This document shows positions 25,893-33,775 of a stretch of 64,000 bases of DNA, one piece after another. This stretch comes from Nocardia transvalensis. Its GTDB lineage: Bacteria; Actinomycetota; Actinomycetes; Mycobacteriales; Mycobacteriaceae. The stretch spans positions 310,001-374,000 of the forward strand of contig NZ_JADLQQ010000004.1 in the NCBI RefSeq assembly GCF_015477765.1. The letters are read 5' to 3'. Every line of letters starts with the position of its first letter. The first letter of the stretch is position 1. The notes under the pieces were generated by a model, which searched no databases, was not told the origin of the DNA, and saw only the letters and a list, made by a program, of their open reading frames with translations. The position numbers and the translations under genes are program-made.

Positions 25893-26594
25893 TTACGTGC
25901 AGGCCCAAGCGGGCAGCCGAGCGATCGCGGCCATCACCGAATGACGGACCTGCGCCCGCTCGGCTCCCATCCCCACCAGCACATTGCTGATCGACGGCAG
26001 CAATACGTCGGCCAGGCCCCGGTTGCCGTACAGCCCGGCCATATCCAACTGGATGAACCCGTAGAGCCCGGTCCAGAACTGGGCGGCCGCGATCCGGGCA
26101 TCGGCCGCGCACAGCACGCCCGCGTCGAGCGCGCGCTGGGTGGCGCGCACGACGTGATCGAAGCTCTCGGTGAAGTTCTCGAAATCGGATTCGCCCATGC
26201 CCGAGAGCACATTACCGCGGTTCAGTTTCACCTCCGCCTTGGGCGAGTCGGTGGCGAACATCAGGCGGAACAGCTCCGGCCGCCGCAGCGCCTCGTCGCG
26301 AAAGACGAAGCCCAGCACCAGGATGTCGGCGATCGGATCGTCGGTGACCGGACACTCGGCCAGGCGGGCGCCCAACTGGGCGAAGCCCGCCGACCCGACC
26401 GCGCGCAGCAGACCCGGCATGCCGCTGAAGTTGGAATAGATCGCCATCGTGGACACCCCGCAGATCCGCGACACCCGGCGCACGGTGAGAGCGCCGAGCC
26501 CCTCGGCAGAGATGAGCTGAATTGTCGCCTCCACCAGACGCTCACGCAGCGAGCCCTCCGCGGGTTCGGCGGGCCGGGCAACCGATGAGCTCAT
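25893..26594 (-). CDS. TetR family transcriptional regulator
   Basis: A 233-residue dimeric repressor. The DNA-binding helix-turn-helix lies at about residues 18-62 (LRERLVEATIQLISAEGLGALTVRRVSRICGVSTMAIYSNFSG). The C-terminal ligand domain (FWTGLYGFIQLDMAGLYG) resembles the TetR_C WHG-type group. ATG start with AAAGGA upstream. It lies downstream of the MFS transporter gene, on the same strand, with a long hairpin between, and next to the SnoaL-like gene. It is a candidate regulator of the transporter or of the PKS operon, but no operator can be tied to it. Confidence 0.88.
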   Translation of the reverse strand: MSSSVARPAEPAEGSLRERLVEATIQLISAEGLGALTVRRVSRICGVSTMAIYSNFSGMPGLLRAVGSAGFAQLGARLAECPVTDDPIADILVLGFVFRDEALRRPELFRLMFATDSPKAEVKLNRGNVLSGMGESDFENFTESFDHVVRATQRALDAGVLCAADARIAAAQFWTGLYGFIQLDMAGLYGNRGLADVLLPSISNVLVGMGAERAQVRHSVMAAIARLPAWACT

Positions 26595-26610
26595 GCTGTG
26601 TCCTTTCCGA

Positions 26611-26669
26611 CATGAGCGGGGCCCTGCGTGGTTACGCTCCGCTGCCTCCTCCGGGCCTGACCGCTCATG
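26611..26669. terminator. Long-range hairpin between the MFS gene and tetR
   Basis: Arms CATGAGCGG (26611-26619) and CCGCTCATG (26661-26669) are perfectly complementary, with an additional inner GGCCC/GGGCC pairing. The arm at 26661 overlaps the MFS stop codon (26665-26667). Probably a terminator or attenuator between the two genes. Confidence 0.45.
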
Positions 26670-28296
26670 CCGCCACCTCCTGCAACTCCGCGGCCGTGAT
26701 CTCCTCCAGCGTCCGGCGGCGGGTCTCGACCAGATAGGCGACCGCCGCCACCGCCGCGACGGCGACCGGCACCATGCCCAGCAGCGCCATGCGGCTGATC
26801 GAGGGCGCCGCGATCGCCACCACTACCAGCGCGAGCACGCCCACGCCACCGGCCTTGGTCATGGCCGCGGCGACACCGCTTCCGCGCGAGCGGATTCGGG
26901 TCGGATAGACCTCGGAGCCGTAGGACACGATGACCGCGACGATCGAGCTGGATCCCCAGATCGGCACCACCAGAAGGGCATACAGCACCACCTTGTGATC
27001 GACGACGTTGTCACCGAGCAGCACGAAGCCGCCGAGCGCGAGGGCGAGCAGCGTGCTGAGTGTGATCAGCGTCCACTTCGCCGAGCGGTGGTAGCAGTAC
27101 GCCACAACGAAATTGAGAGGAAAGCCGATCAGTGCGGAATCGCGCAGGATGCGGTCGGCGCTGACGCCGCTGAATCCGAGTGCACGCAGATTGGTGGGCA
27201 GCCAGAACTGGAATCCGTAGGTGACCAGTCCGACTCCGAGCCCGAGCAGCGCCAACACGAGGGTGACACCCATGAAAGGGCGGCGCAGCAGTTGATCGAA
27301 CCCGCCGCGCACCCGCTCGTCGGCGACGGGTTCGGGCTCGTCGGCCGGGATGATCTCGGCGTTGTAGGTGCGCAGCACCTGCTCTGCCTCCCGGTGGCGG
27401 CCGACCGCCAGGAGGAATCGTGGCGACTCCGGAATCCAGCGGACCAGCAGCGCCAGCAGCAGTCCGGTGGGCAGGCCGATCAGCCACAGGCTGCGCCAGC
27501 TGTAGGTCTCGCCGATGGTCGAGGACAACCAGCTGGTCACGATGTAGGCACCGGCGATGTCGCCGCCGATCAGCACCAGCAACCACCCGCGGTGCCGGGC
27601 CGGAATCGTCTCCGACAGCAGGGTGAACGCGACCGGCAGCATCCCACCCGCGCTCAGGCCCATGAGGAAACACATCACCACGTTGAGTTCGAAGCTGGGC
27701 ATCGCGCCGCAGATCGAGGTCGCGATGAAGCAGATCGCGGCCAGCAGGATCGCCGCCTTGCGCCCGATCCGGTCGCCCAGCCAGCCCCACAGGAACGACC
27801 CGAGGGCCGTGCCCGTGATCCCCGACAGCGGCAGCAGTGCCACCGGCAGCGCGTCCAGGTGCGGGTTCGTGGGCGTGCGCAGGTGATATTCGCTGCCCAT
27901 GCCGGGGACCACGAACGACAGCGTGGTCGGCTTCATCACGTCGATGGTGATGGCGGCGGCCATCACCAGCAACAGCAGGACGTGGACCTTGCCGATCGGT
28001 GCGTCGTCGAGGGCCCGGACCCGCAGCTTCGTCATCGTCTGCTGGACCGGGCGCCGCGGGAACAGGCCGTAGGTCGTGACGGCCAGGCCGATCACGATCA
28101 GGACCATCCCGGCGATCATCGGACCGTCCATCGGCATGCCGGCCATGTGGTAGCCCATATCCCTGGCCATGAAGTACATCGGCAGATGCAGCAGCGTCCC
28201 CACGGTGGTCGCCGCGAGGCCCACCCAGAATGCCCACCTGTGTCGAAGATTCGTCGTCGTGTCCGACGGTCGAGAGACGTCTAGAGCATCGTCCAT
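26665..28296 (-). CDS. MFS transporter with N-terminal two-helix extension
   Basis: A 543-residue permease of the major facilitator superfamily, sugar-porter/metabolite-symporter type. The core has 12 helices with the loop 2-3 motif WGWLGDRIGRK and the mid-loop PESPRFLL. Before the core are two extra hydrophobic helices (RWAFWVGLAATTVGTLLHLPMYFMARDMG and MIAGMVLIVIGLAVTTYGLF). They are joined by a loop unusually rich in Met and His (MARDMGYHMAGMPMDG). The ATG at 28296 is preferred; tandem GTG codons at 28308 are also in frame. Substrate unknown. It precedes the TetR gene on the same strand and may be under its control. Confidence 0.87.
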   Translation of the reverse strand: MDDALDVSRPSDTTTNLRHRWAFWVGLAATTVGTLLHLPMYFMARDMGYHMAGMPMDGPMIAGMVLIVIGLAVTTYGLFPRRPVQQTMTKLRVRALDDAPIGKVHVLLLLVMAAAITIDVMKPTTLSFVVPGMGSEYHLRTPTNPHLDALPVALLPLSGITGTALGSFLWGWLGDRIGRKAAILLAAICFIATSICGAMPSFELNVVMCFLMGLSAGGMLPVAFTLLSETIPARHRGWLLVLIGGDIAGAYIVTSWLSSTIGETYSWRSLWLIGLPTGLLLALLVRWIPESPRFLLAVGRHREAEQVLRTYNAEIIPADEPEPVADERVRGGFDQLLRRPFMGVTLVLALLGLGVGLVTYGFQFWLPTNLRALGFSGVSADRILRDSALIGFPLNFVVAYCYHRSAKWTLITLSTLLALALGGFVLLGDNVVDHKVVLYALLVVPIWGSSSIVAVIVSYGSEVYPTRIRSRGSGVAAAMTKAGGVGVLALVVVAIAAPSISRMALLGMVPVAVAAVAAVAYLVETRRRTLEEITAAELQEVAA

Positions 28297-28323
28297 GCCC
28301 TGCACCACCAGATTCTCAGGTAG

Positions 28324-28344
28324 CGGAGCCGTCCAACGGCTCCG
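28324..28344. repeat. Hairpin upstream of the MFS gene
   Basis: Perfect 9-bp stem CGGAGCCGT (28324-28332) and ACGGCTCCG (28336-28344) with a 3-base loop, 28 bases upstream of the MFS start and within the 206-bp gap to the previous gene. It could end transcription from the upstream membrane-protein gene or serve as an operator. No other feature is seen in the gap. Confidence 0.5.
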
Positions 28345-28502
28345 GCCATCTAGTTACCGATGAGTAGCGTACAAACGAATCGACATCTCTAGGGCCCGAT
28401 TCGCGAGATTCGTTCTGAAACCCTCGCTCCGCGTGCTGTATTCGGGATCGGCGTCGCGCAGGCCGAGGCCCATTGCCTCCCAGCGGGTTCCGGTCTCGCC
28501 AC

Positions 28503-29129
28503 CTACTCCCGGTCGGCGCGCCGCAGGCCGTCCAGCACCGACCGCGCATCCCCGGTCCGTTGCCATTCGGAGACCGCCGATCGGAGGCCGCGTGCCGTCA
28601 CGGCCGTGCGAAGGCGTTGGCGGTCAACGGGTATCGGCTCCAGGGGCGATCCGGTCCTGCGCACGCGTTCGGGCGCGAAGGGATAGCCGGTGAACACGCC
28701 GCGCAGGCCCAGGGCCAGCGCCTCACCGAGCATGCTCACGCCGATCGACAACTGCACCGGCCGCGCATCCGCATGCGCGCCCAGATGAACGCCGAGAAAA
28801 CCGATGCTCGCGCTCACCGCCAGCGAAAACACCCAGACCCCGAGCGTGGCGCCGGTGTAGCGCTGCCACAGCACCCCGTCGCGGGTCAGCAGCGTGATCG
28901 TGGCGCCGCGCCAGGCGCCGAAGGAGAATCCGACGAGCAGGCCGACGGCGATCCAGGCGATGTCGACGGCGGTCGGATGGTGTTTCACCATGCCCTGCAC
29001 GCCGATGATCAGCAGCGGGATCGGGGGAACCAGGAGGTCCCTGGCGTTGAGCGGTTCGCCGCGGAACCGCCTGACGATCACGAAGATCAGCACGGCGGCG
29101 ACGACGAGCACGATTAATAGCTCAGGCAT
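28503..29129 (-). CDS. Membrane protein, DUF1453-like
   Basis: A 208-residue protein with about five hydrophobic helices (MPELLIVLVVAAVLIFVIVRRF; LLVPPIPLLIIGVQGM; DIAWIAVGLLVGFSFGAWRG; LGVWVFSLAVSASIGFLGVHLG) and a basic soluble tail. It resembles DUF1453-type proteins of actinobacteria, whose function is not known. Its start codon lies inside the first of two near-identical operator-like palindromes (29117-29157), so it is probably repressed by the divergent TetR regulator. Confidence 0.7.
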   Translation of the reverse strand: MPELLIVLVVAAVLIFVIVRRFRGEPLNARDLLVPPIPLLIIGVQGMVKHHPTAVDIAWIAVGLLVGFSFGAWRGATITLLTRDGVLWQRYTGATLGVWVFSLAVSASIGFLGVHLGAHADARPVQLSIGVSMLGEALALGLRGVFTGYPFAPERVRRTGSPLEPIPVDRQRLRTAVTARGLRSAVSEWQRTGDARSVLDGLRRADRE

Positions 29130-29157
29130 GCTATTTAAAATAGCTCAGCTGTGCTAT
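29117..29157. promoter_or_regulatory. Two ATAGC-N8-GCTAT operators between a membrane gene and tetR
   Basis: Two 18-bp copies (29117-29134 and 29140-29157), each ATAGC, 8 bases, GCTAT; the spacers share TCAG. The copies are 23 bp apart start to start, about two helical turns. The first covers the start codon of the minus-strand gene. They lie in the 91-bp divergent region before the TetR gene, as expected for an autoregulating TetR repressor. Confidence 0.75.
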
Positions 29158-29220
29158 AAAGACAAACGACCGGACGAGGCTCGGCTCGCCGAGGCGGAAG
29201 GGAACGTAGGATCGCTGCTC

Positions 29221-29874
29221 ATGCCCAAGATCGTGGATCCGGCCGAGCGTCGGAAGACGGTGGCCGACGCGGTATTTCGGGTCGTCGCCCGGGAAGGGGT
29301 GGAGCACGCCTCGCTGCGCCGCGTGGCCGAGGAGGCGGGGCTGGTCGTCGGCTCGGTGCGCCACTACTTCGCCAGTCATGCCGAGTTGCTGAGTTTCACC
29401 CTGGCCGAACTGAATCGGCGGGTGACCGATCGGGTGCTGGCTCACCTGGCCGAGGCGTTTCCGGAGGGCCTGGTCGTGCCGGAGGTTCCGGGCAGTGTCG
29501 CCGAGCGAATTCTGGCCGAGCTGTTGCCCGTGGACGAGCAGCGATTCGAGGAGTCGGCGGTATGGCTCGCCTTCACCACGGCCGCCCGGACCCGCCCGGA
29601 GCTGGCGGAGCTGGCGGTGCAGCCGCTGGCGGGAGTGCGCTCGCTGGTGCACCGGGTGCTGTCCGCGATGTCCGAGGCGGGTGTGCTGCGCGGGACCGTC
29701 GGTGATCTCGAGCGGGAGGCCGATCGGCTCGCCGCGCTGCTGGACGGTCTGGCGCTCGCGGCGGTGGTGGATCCGGATCGGCGCGACCCGGACCGGATGC
29801 GCGCGGTGCTGCGGCTGCATCTGGCGAGCCTGGTGGGCGGCGACGTCACCCACGGGCGGCGGCTACCCTCGTGA
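29221..29874 (+). CDS. TetR family transcriptional regulator
   Basis: A 217-residue repressor. The N-terminal helix-turn-helix (MPKIVDPAERRKTVADAVFRVVAREGVEHASLRRVAEEAGLVVGSVRHYFASH, about residues 1-55) is of the TetR/AcrR type. The rest matches the BetI-like ligand domain (ESAVWLAFTTAARTRPELAELA). The ATG at 29221 gives the normal N-terminus; the upstream open frame is antisense to the membrane gene. Two palindromic operator copies in the divergent promoter suggest autoregulation. It ends 9 bases before pptT, so pptT may share its transcript. Confidence 0.88.
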   Translation: MPKIVDPAERRKTVADAVFRVVAREGVEHASLRRVAEEAGLVVGSVRHYFASHAELLSFTLAELNRRVTDRVLAHLAEAFPEGLVVPEVPGSVAERILAELLPVDEQRFEESAVWLAFTTAARTRPELAELAVQPLAGVRSLVHRVLSAMSEAGVLRGTVGDLEREADRLAALLDGLALAAVVDPDRRDPDRMRAVLRLHLASLVGGDVTHGRRLPS

Positions 29875-29883
29875 GGGCAAAAG

Positions 29884-30588
29884 ATGTCGAGTCAGGAGGC
29901 GGTCATCGACGAGCGGGCGAGCGCGCGGCTCATCGGCAATATTCTTCCCGATGGGGTGGCCGCGGCCGAATTGCGGGAGTTTCCGGAGGGTCTGAAGCCG
30001 TATCCCGGTGAGGAACATCTCATCGAGAAAGCGGTGGAGAAGCGGCGGCGCGATTTCATCGGCGCGCGGTACTGCGCGCGGGTGGCGTTGAAGCAGTTGG
30101 GTGAGCCGCTGGTGGCGATCGGTAAAGGTGAGCGGGGGATGCCGCTGTTCCCGCGCGGGGTGGTGGGCAGTCTGACCCACTGCGCCGGATATCAGGCGGC
30201 GGCGCTGGCACACCGGCTGCGGTGGCGCTCGGTCGGCATCGATGCCGAACCGCATGAGAGCCTGCCCGAGGGGGTGCTGGAGTCGGTGAGCCTGCCGGAG
30301 GAGCGCGACTGGTTGCGGGAGGCGATTCCCGCGACCGGGCTGCACCTGGACCGGCTGCTGTTCTGCGCGAAGGAGGCCACCTACAAGGCGTGGTTCCCGC
30401 TGACCCTGCGCTGGCTCGGATTCGAGGAGGCGCACATCACCTTCACCGTCGACGGCAACGGCGGCACGTTCCACAGCAAGCTGCTGGTGCCAGGGCAGAC
30501 CAACGACGGTGGGGCGCCGCTGACCTCGTTCGACGGGCGCTGGCTGATCGGCGACGGGCTGATTCTGACCGCGATCGTGGTGGGTTGA
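29884..30588 (+). CDS. pptT: 4'-phosphopantetheinyl transferase, Sfp/PptT type
   Basis: Transfers phosphopantetheine from CoA to the active serine of carrier domains of PKS and NRPS enzymes. The 234-residue protein has the Sfp-type motifs: the CoA-binding basic patch KRRRDFIGARYCAR, GSLTHCAGY, the metal-binding GIDAEPHE and FCAKEATYKAWFPL. PptT of M. tuberculosis (Rv2794c) is very similar and is also followed by truB. It should activate the ACP of the neighbouring PKS and the PCP of the Pls/PosA-type NRPS at 41-45 kb. Its TGA overlaps the truB ATG by one base. Confidence 0.95.
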   Translation: MSSQEAVIDERASARLIGNILPDGVAAAELREFPEGLKPYPGEEHLIEKAVEKRRRDFIGARYCARVALKQLGEPLVAIGKGERGMPLFPRGVVGSLTHCAGYQAAALAHRLRWRSVGIDAEPHESLPEGVLESVSLPEERDWLREAIPATGLHLDRLLFCAKEATYKAWFPLTLRWLGFEEAHITFTVDGNGGTFHSKLLVPGQTNDGGAPLTSFDGRWLIGDGLILTAIVVG

Positions 30589-31505
30589 TGGGCGAGGCGC
30601 GGGTGGGGCCTCTCGGCGGCCTGCTGGTGGTGGACAAGGACGGCGGGCGGACCAGCCACGATGTGGTGGCTCGCTGCCGGAAGCTGTTGGGCACCAAAAA
30701 GATCGGGCATGCCGGGACGTTGGATCCGATGGCCACCGGCGTGCTGGTGCTGGGCGTGGAACGGGCCACCAAGATGCTCGGCCTGCTCAGTCTCACCACC
30801 AAGGCGTATGCGGCGACCATCCGGCTGGGGCAGTCGACGATCACCGACGACGCCGAGGGAGAGGTGGTCGCGACCGCGTCCGCGGCGCATCTGGCCGACG
30901 CCGACATCGCTTCCGGTATCGCCGCATTGACCGGTGACATTCAGCAGGTCCCCGCGACCGTGAGCGCGATCAAGGTCAACGGTGAACGCGCCTACGCCCG
31001 CGCCCGCGCCGGTGAGGATGTGCAGCTGGCCGCCCGCCCGGTCACCGTGAGCCGTTTCGAGGTGCTCGAGCGCCGCGATATCACCTCCGGCGACACGGCA
31101 TTCGTCGACCTCGATGTGGTCGTCGAATGCTCCTCCGGCACCTATATTCGAGCCCTGGCCCGCGACCTCGGCGAAAAGCTCGGTGTCGGAGGGCATCTCA
31201 CCGCGCTGCGCCGCACCCGCGTCGGCCCGTTCACCCTGGACCACGCCCGCACCCTCGACCAGCTCGCCGACGATCCGACCCTGAACCTCGATATCGATTC
31301 CGCCGCCCGCCTGGCCTTCCCGTGCCGCGACATCACCGCCACCGAAGCGGAGTCCCTGCGCGACGGCCGCTGGCTCGATCCCCTCGGCGTCGAGGGCGTG
31401 CACGCGGCCGTCACGGCCGACGGCAAAGCCATTGCCCTGCTGGAAGAAAAGGGCAAACGCTCCTCCCCGGTCTTCGTCATCCGCCCGCGCGGTTTGATCG
31501 ACTGA
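30588..31505 (+). CDS. truB: tRNA pseudouridine(55) synthase
   Basis: Makes pseudouridine 55 in the T-loop of tRNAs. The 305-residue product has the motif I region KIGHAGTLDPMATGVLVLG, with catalytic Asp in LDPMATG, then TKAYAATIRLG, and LDVVVECSSGTYIRALARDLGEKLG. The C-terminal domain specific to actinobacterial TruB follows. ATG at 30588 overlaps the pptT stop (TGATG). An alternative in-frame GTG five codons later is possible. A perfect 9-bp hairpin starts right behind its stop. Confidence 0.96.
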   Translation: MGEARVGPLGGLLVVDKDGGRTSHDVVARCRKLLGTKKIGHAGTLDPMATGVLVLGVERATKMLGLLSLTTKAYAATIRLGQSTITDDAEGEVVATASAAHLADADIASGIAALTGDIQQVPATVSAIKVNGERAYARARAGEDVQLAARPVTVSRFEVLERRDITSGDTAFVDLDVVVECSSGTYIRALARDLGEKLGVGGHLTALRRTRVGPFTLDHARTLDQLADDPTLNLDIDSAARLAFPCRDITATEAESLRDGRWLDPLGVEGVHAAVTADGKAIALLEEKGKRSSPVFVIRPRGLID

Positions 31506-31532
31506 GGTCCCGGCCGAAAGCACGCCGGGACC
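31506..31532. terminator. Hairpin between convergent truB and the GntR gene
   Basis: Perfect stem GGTCCCGGC (31506-31514) and GCCGGGACC (31524-31532) with loop CGAAAGCAC, directly after the truB stop. It is one of the best members of the hairpin family in this window. Confidence 0.7.
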
Positions 31533-31555
31533 ATGAGGGACGGCGCGCCGGAACC

Positions 31556-32215
31556 TCACATCCGCGGGCTGAGGCGTTCGACCGCGTCGTTCATGTGGTC
31601 GAGGAGGAGTTTGCGGGCGCGGGCGGGGGCGCCGGAGCCGATGGCCTCGCGCAGGTCGACGTGTTCCTGGGCCTGGTCGCGGACGTCGGCGTAGGCGGTT
31701 TCCAAGGCGCCCAGGCACATTCGGGTCTCGATGAACAGGGTGCGGGCGGCGCGGATCAGGCGCGGGCTGCCCGCGCTGGCCACCAGCGCCTCGTGGAAGG
31801 CCTGGTCGGCGTCGGAGACCCCGGCGGCGTCGCCGCTGTCGGCGCAGGCGAGCATGGCGGTGACGCTCGGTTCCAGGGCGCGGTAGGCGATGTCGCGGCG
31901 GCCGTCCAGGATCAGCTCGAGGGCGCCCCCCTCGAGGGCGGTACGCGCCCGGTAGACGTCGATGACATCGTCGAGGGTGAGTTCGATGACGAAGATGCCG
32001 CGGTGGCGGATGCTGTGCAGCAGCCCCTCGGACACCAGCCGCTGCATGGCCTCGCGCACCGGCCCGCGGGACACGTCGAACTGCGCGGCGAGATCGGCCT
32101 CGACCAGCTGCGCGCCGGGTGCCAGCACCCCGCGCATGATCGCGGTGCGCAGCCGGTCGGCGATCATCTCCGCCGTCGACTGCCGGTTCACCGGCTCGAA
32201 TTCAATGACCGACAT
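31556..32215 (-). CDS. GntR family regulator, FCD subgroup
   Basis: A 219-residue regulator with an N-terminal winged helix (TAEMIADRLRTAIMRGVLAPGAQLVEADLAAQFDVSRGPVREAMQRLVSEGLL). An all-helical FCD ligand domain follows (RTALEGGALELI, DQAFHEALVASAGSPRL), with the His/Asp residues that usually bind a metal and an organic acid. Such proteins typically recognise palindromes of the form TTGT-N2-ACAA. Two very similar sites, ATTGT-N2-ACAAT, lie at 33737 and 48527 in this window, both in promoters of catabolic genes. Its start overlaps the end of the preceding racemase gene by 14 bases, so it is the last gene of that operon. Confidence 0.9.
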   Translation of the reverse strand: MSVIEFEPVNRQSTAEMIADRLRTAIMRGVLAPGAQLVEADLAAQFDVSRGPVREAMQRLVSEGLLHSIRHRGIFVIELTLDDVIDVYRARTALEGGALELILDGRRDIAYRALEPSVTAMLACADSGDAAGVSDADQAFHEALVASAGSPRLIRAARTLFIETRMCLGALETAYADVRDQAQEHVDLREAIGSGAPARARKLLLDHMNDAVERLSPRM

Positions 32216-32936
32216 GGATCAGCCTTTCCGAGAAGAGCCTGCCGAGGTTCGGCTCGCCGCCGGGCGAATGTCCGGACAGTCGTAGCCCCTCCCAGATGGT
32301 GACCTGGTTCGCGGTGAGCACCGGTTTGCCGAGGGCGGCCTCGAGCTCCGGCAGCACCGCCACGGTGTGCATGGCGGTGTCGGGAATCAGCAGCGCCTGG
32401 GCGTCCGGATGATCGTTCGCGAGGGCCAGCTCGCGCACCCGGGCTCCGGTGAGTGTGCCGACCTCGGCCGCGGTGTCGATTCCCGCGCTGGACATCGAGA
32501 CAACCCGGATACCTTCGGCGGCAAGGAACTCCACGAACAGCGTCGCGACATCGTCGGGATAGCTCGCGCACACCGCGACGGTGCTCACCCCCAGTGCCCG
32601 CGCGGCCTCGACGAACGCGAAGCTGGTGCTCGACGCCGGTACCCCGGCCGCCTCGGCCAACCCGCGCACCTGCTCCCGGGCTCCCTGCGGGCCGTAGACG
32701 AAACTGCCCGACGTGCACGCCCACACCACCGCGCTCGGGCGATGCGGCGCGAGCAGCTCCGCCCCGTGGCGCAGCTTGTCCGGGCTGCCGAGGTCGAGCA
32801 GTTCGGGCACGGCGTGCAGATCGGTGCCGTAGATGTGCGCGACCCGCAGATCCACGCCGAGCATCGCCGCCGCGCGCGGATAGTCGTCCTCGGCGGCGTG
32901 GTCGGGATAGATGAAACCGATGGTCGGTGTCTGCAT
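32202..32936 (-). CDS. Asp/Glu racemase / maleate isomerase family protein (one catalytic Cys missing)
   Basis: A 244-residue protein of the superfamily that contains aspartate/glutamate racemases, maleate cis-trans isomerase and arylmalonate decarboxylase. The first catalytic loop is intact (VVWACTSGSFVYG). The second, usually a cysteine in S/G-C-T, reads LLIPDTAMHTV, so the second cysteine is replaced. The end of the family domain, GKPVLTANQVTIWEGLRLSG, is present. It is followed by the GntR gene (14-base overlap) and preceded by a homologous gene that has both cysteines. ATG with AGGGGA 8 bases upstream. A racemase reaction is unlikely with one cysteine; an isomerase or non-catalytic role is open. 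Confidence 0.82.
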   Translation of the reverse strand: MQTPTIGFIYPDHAAEDDYPRAAAMLGVDLRVAHIYGTDLHAVPELLDLGSPDKLRHGAELLAPHRPSAVVWACTSGSFVYGPQGAREQVRGLAEAAGVPASSTSFAFVEAARALGVSTVAVCASYPDDVATLFVEFLAAEGIRVVSMSSAGIDTAAEVGTLTGARVRELALANDHPDAQALLIPDTAMHTVAVLPELEAALGKPVLTANQVTIWEGLRLSGHSPGGEPNLGRLFSERLIHVGH

Positions 32937-32947
32937 CGTCGAGTCCC

Positions 32948-33688
32948 CTAGAAGACGTTTCGGAGCCATTTGCCGGGCCCCATCATGGGTAGTTTCATGC
33001 GCCCCAGACACGCCCACATGGTGAGCTGATTGGCGGTCAGCACCGGTTTGCCGAGGGCCTGTTCGAGCGGTTCGACCAGATCGTAGGTGGGCAGGTTGGT
33101 ACAGCTGACGAAGATCGCCTGCGCCTGCGGGTCGTCGGCGGCGATGATGCGCTCGGCGATGGTGCGGTAGCTGACCTTCCAGATGCCGCCACCGAGCCCC
33201 AGATGATCGGAACGAATGACCTCACAACCGATTTCGGCGAGAAAGTCGTGCAGCTTGTGGGTCAGGATCGCGTCGTAGGGGGTGATCACCGACAGGCGCG
33301 ACAACTCGAGCGCGCGGATGACCTCGGCCAGCGCCCCGGACGTGGTGATCGCATCCCGGGCGCCCGCGCGACAGATGGTGTCGCGCAACGACTTTTCGTA
33401 GGCCAGCCCCTTGATGAAGCTGCCCGAGGTGCACAGGTAGGCGATGACTTCGGGATCGACGTGTAGGACGTTGCGGGTGGCCGCGGTGAGGTGTGCGGCA
33501 TCGGAGACCAGCTCCGCCATCTCCAGCGACACCGGGACCGGCTCGTAAGGGGTGCGCGCCAGATGCAGGCTGACCTCGAGGGGTGCCCAACGCCACAGTT
33601 CGCGTTCCAGCGCCAGGTCGAACGGTGCGATGATACCGATTCCCCGCTGTGCGACAGGACCGTCGATTTCGGGAAAGTTCAGTTCCAA
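32948..33688 (-). CDS. Asp/Glu racemase / maleate isomerase family protein (both Cys present)
   Basis: A 246-residue paralogue-like neighbour of the preceding protein. Both catalytic loops are present: IAYLCTSGSFIKG and FVSCTNLPTYDLVE, the pattern of maleate cis-trans isomerase. GKPVLTANQLTMWACL closes the domain. Maleate isomerase converts maleate to fumarate through a cysteine adduct. It starts at TTG 33688, preceded by GAGAGGGG at 6 bases, and lies 11 bases before the second racemase-like gene. The promoter region shared with the divergent hydroxyacid dehydrogenase gene holds the presumed GntR operator. The substrate is not known; an unsaturated or 2-substituted dicarboxylate is likely. 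Confidence 0.83.
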   Translation of the reverse strand: MELNFPEIDGPVAQRGIGIIAPFDLALERELWRWAPLEVSLHLARTPYEPVPVSLEMAELVSDAAHLTAATRNVLHVDPEVIAYLCTSGSFIKGLAYEKSLRDTICRAGARDAITTSGALAEVIRALELSRLSVITPYDAILTHKLHDFLAEIGCEVIRSDHLGLGGGIWKVSYRTIAERIIAADDPQAQAIFVSCTNLPTYDLVEPLEQALGKPVLTANQLTMWACLGRMKLPMMGPGKWLRNVF

Positions 33689-33736
33689 CGAGGGCCCCTC
33701 TCGCGTTCAGCCGGGCAGTCCTCCGCACACGATCGG

Positions 33737-33769
33737 ATTGTTGACAATCATACGAGGCGTTCATAATGT
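33737..33769 (+). promoter_or_regulatory. Promoter TTGACA-N17-TAATGT with overlapping GntR-type palindrome
   Basis: A near-consensus sigma-70 type promoter: TTGACA (33741-33746), 17 bases, TAATGT (33764-33769), ending 6 bases before the GTG of the hydroxyacid dehydrogenase gene; the mRNA would be nearly leaderless. The palindrome ATTGT-TG-ACAAT (33737-33748) covers the -35 box, an arrangement for repression. It nearly matches the site at 48527-48538. Confidence 0.7.
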
Positions 33770-33775
33770 GTCAAT

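Noticed and set aside
12322..29883. A mobile genomic island with attachment sites
   Set aside because: No integrase, transposase, tRNA or flanking direct repeats were seen; the insertion is inferred only from gene order.
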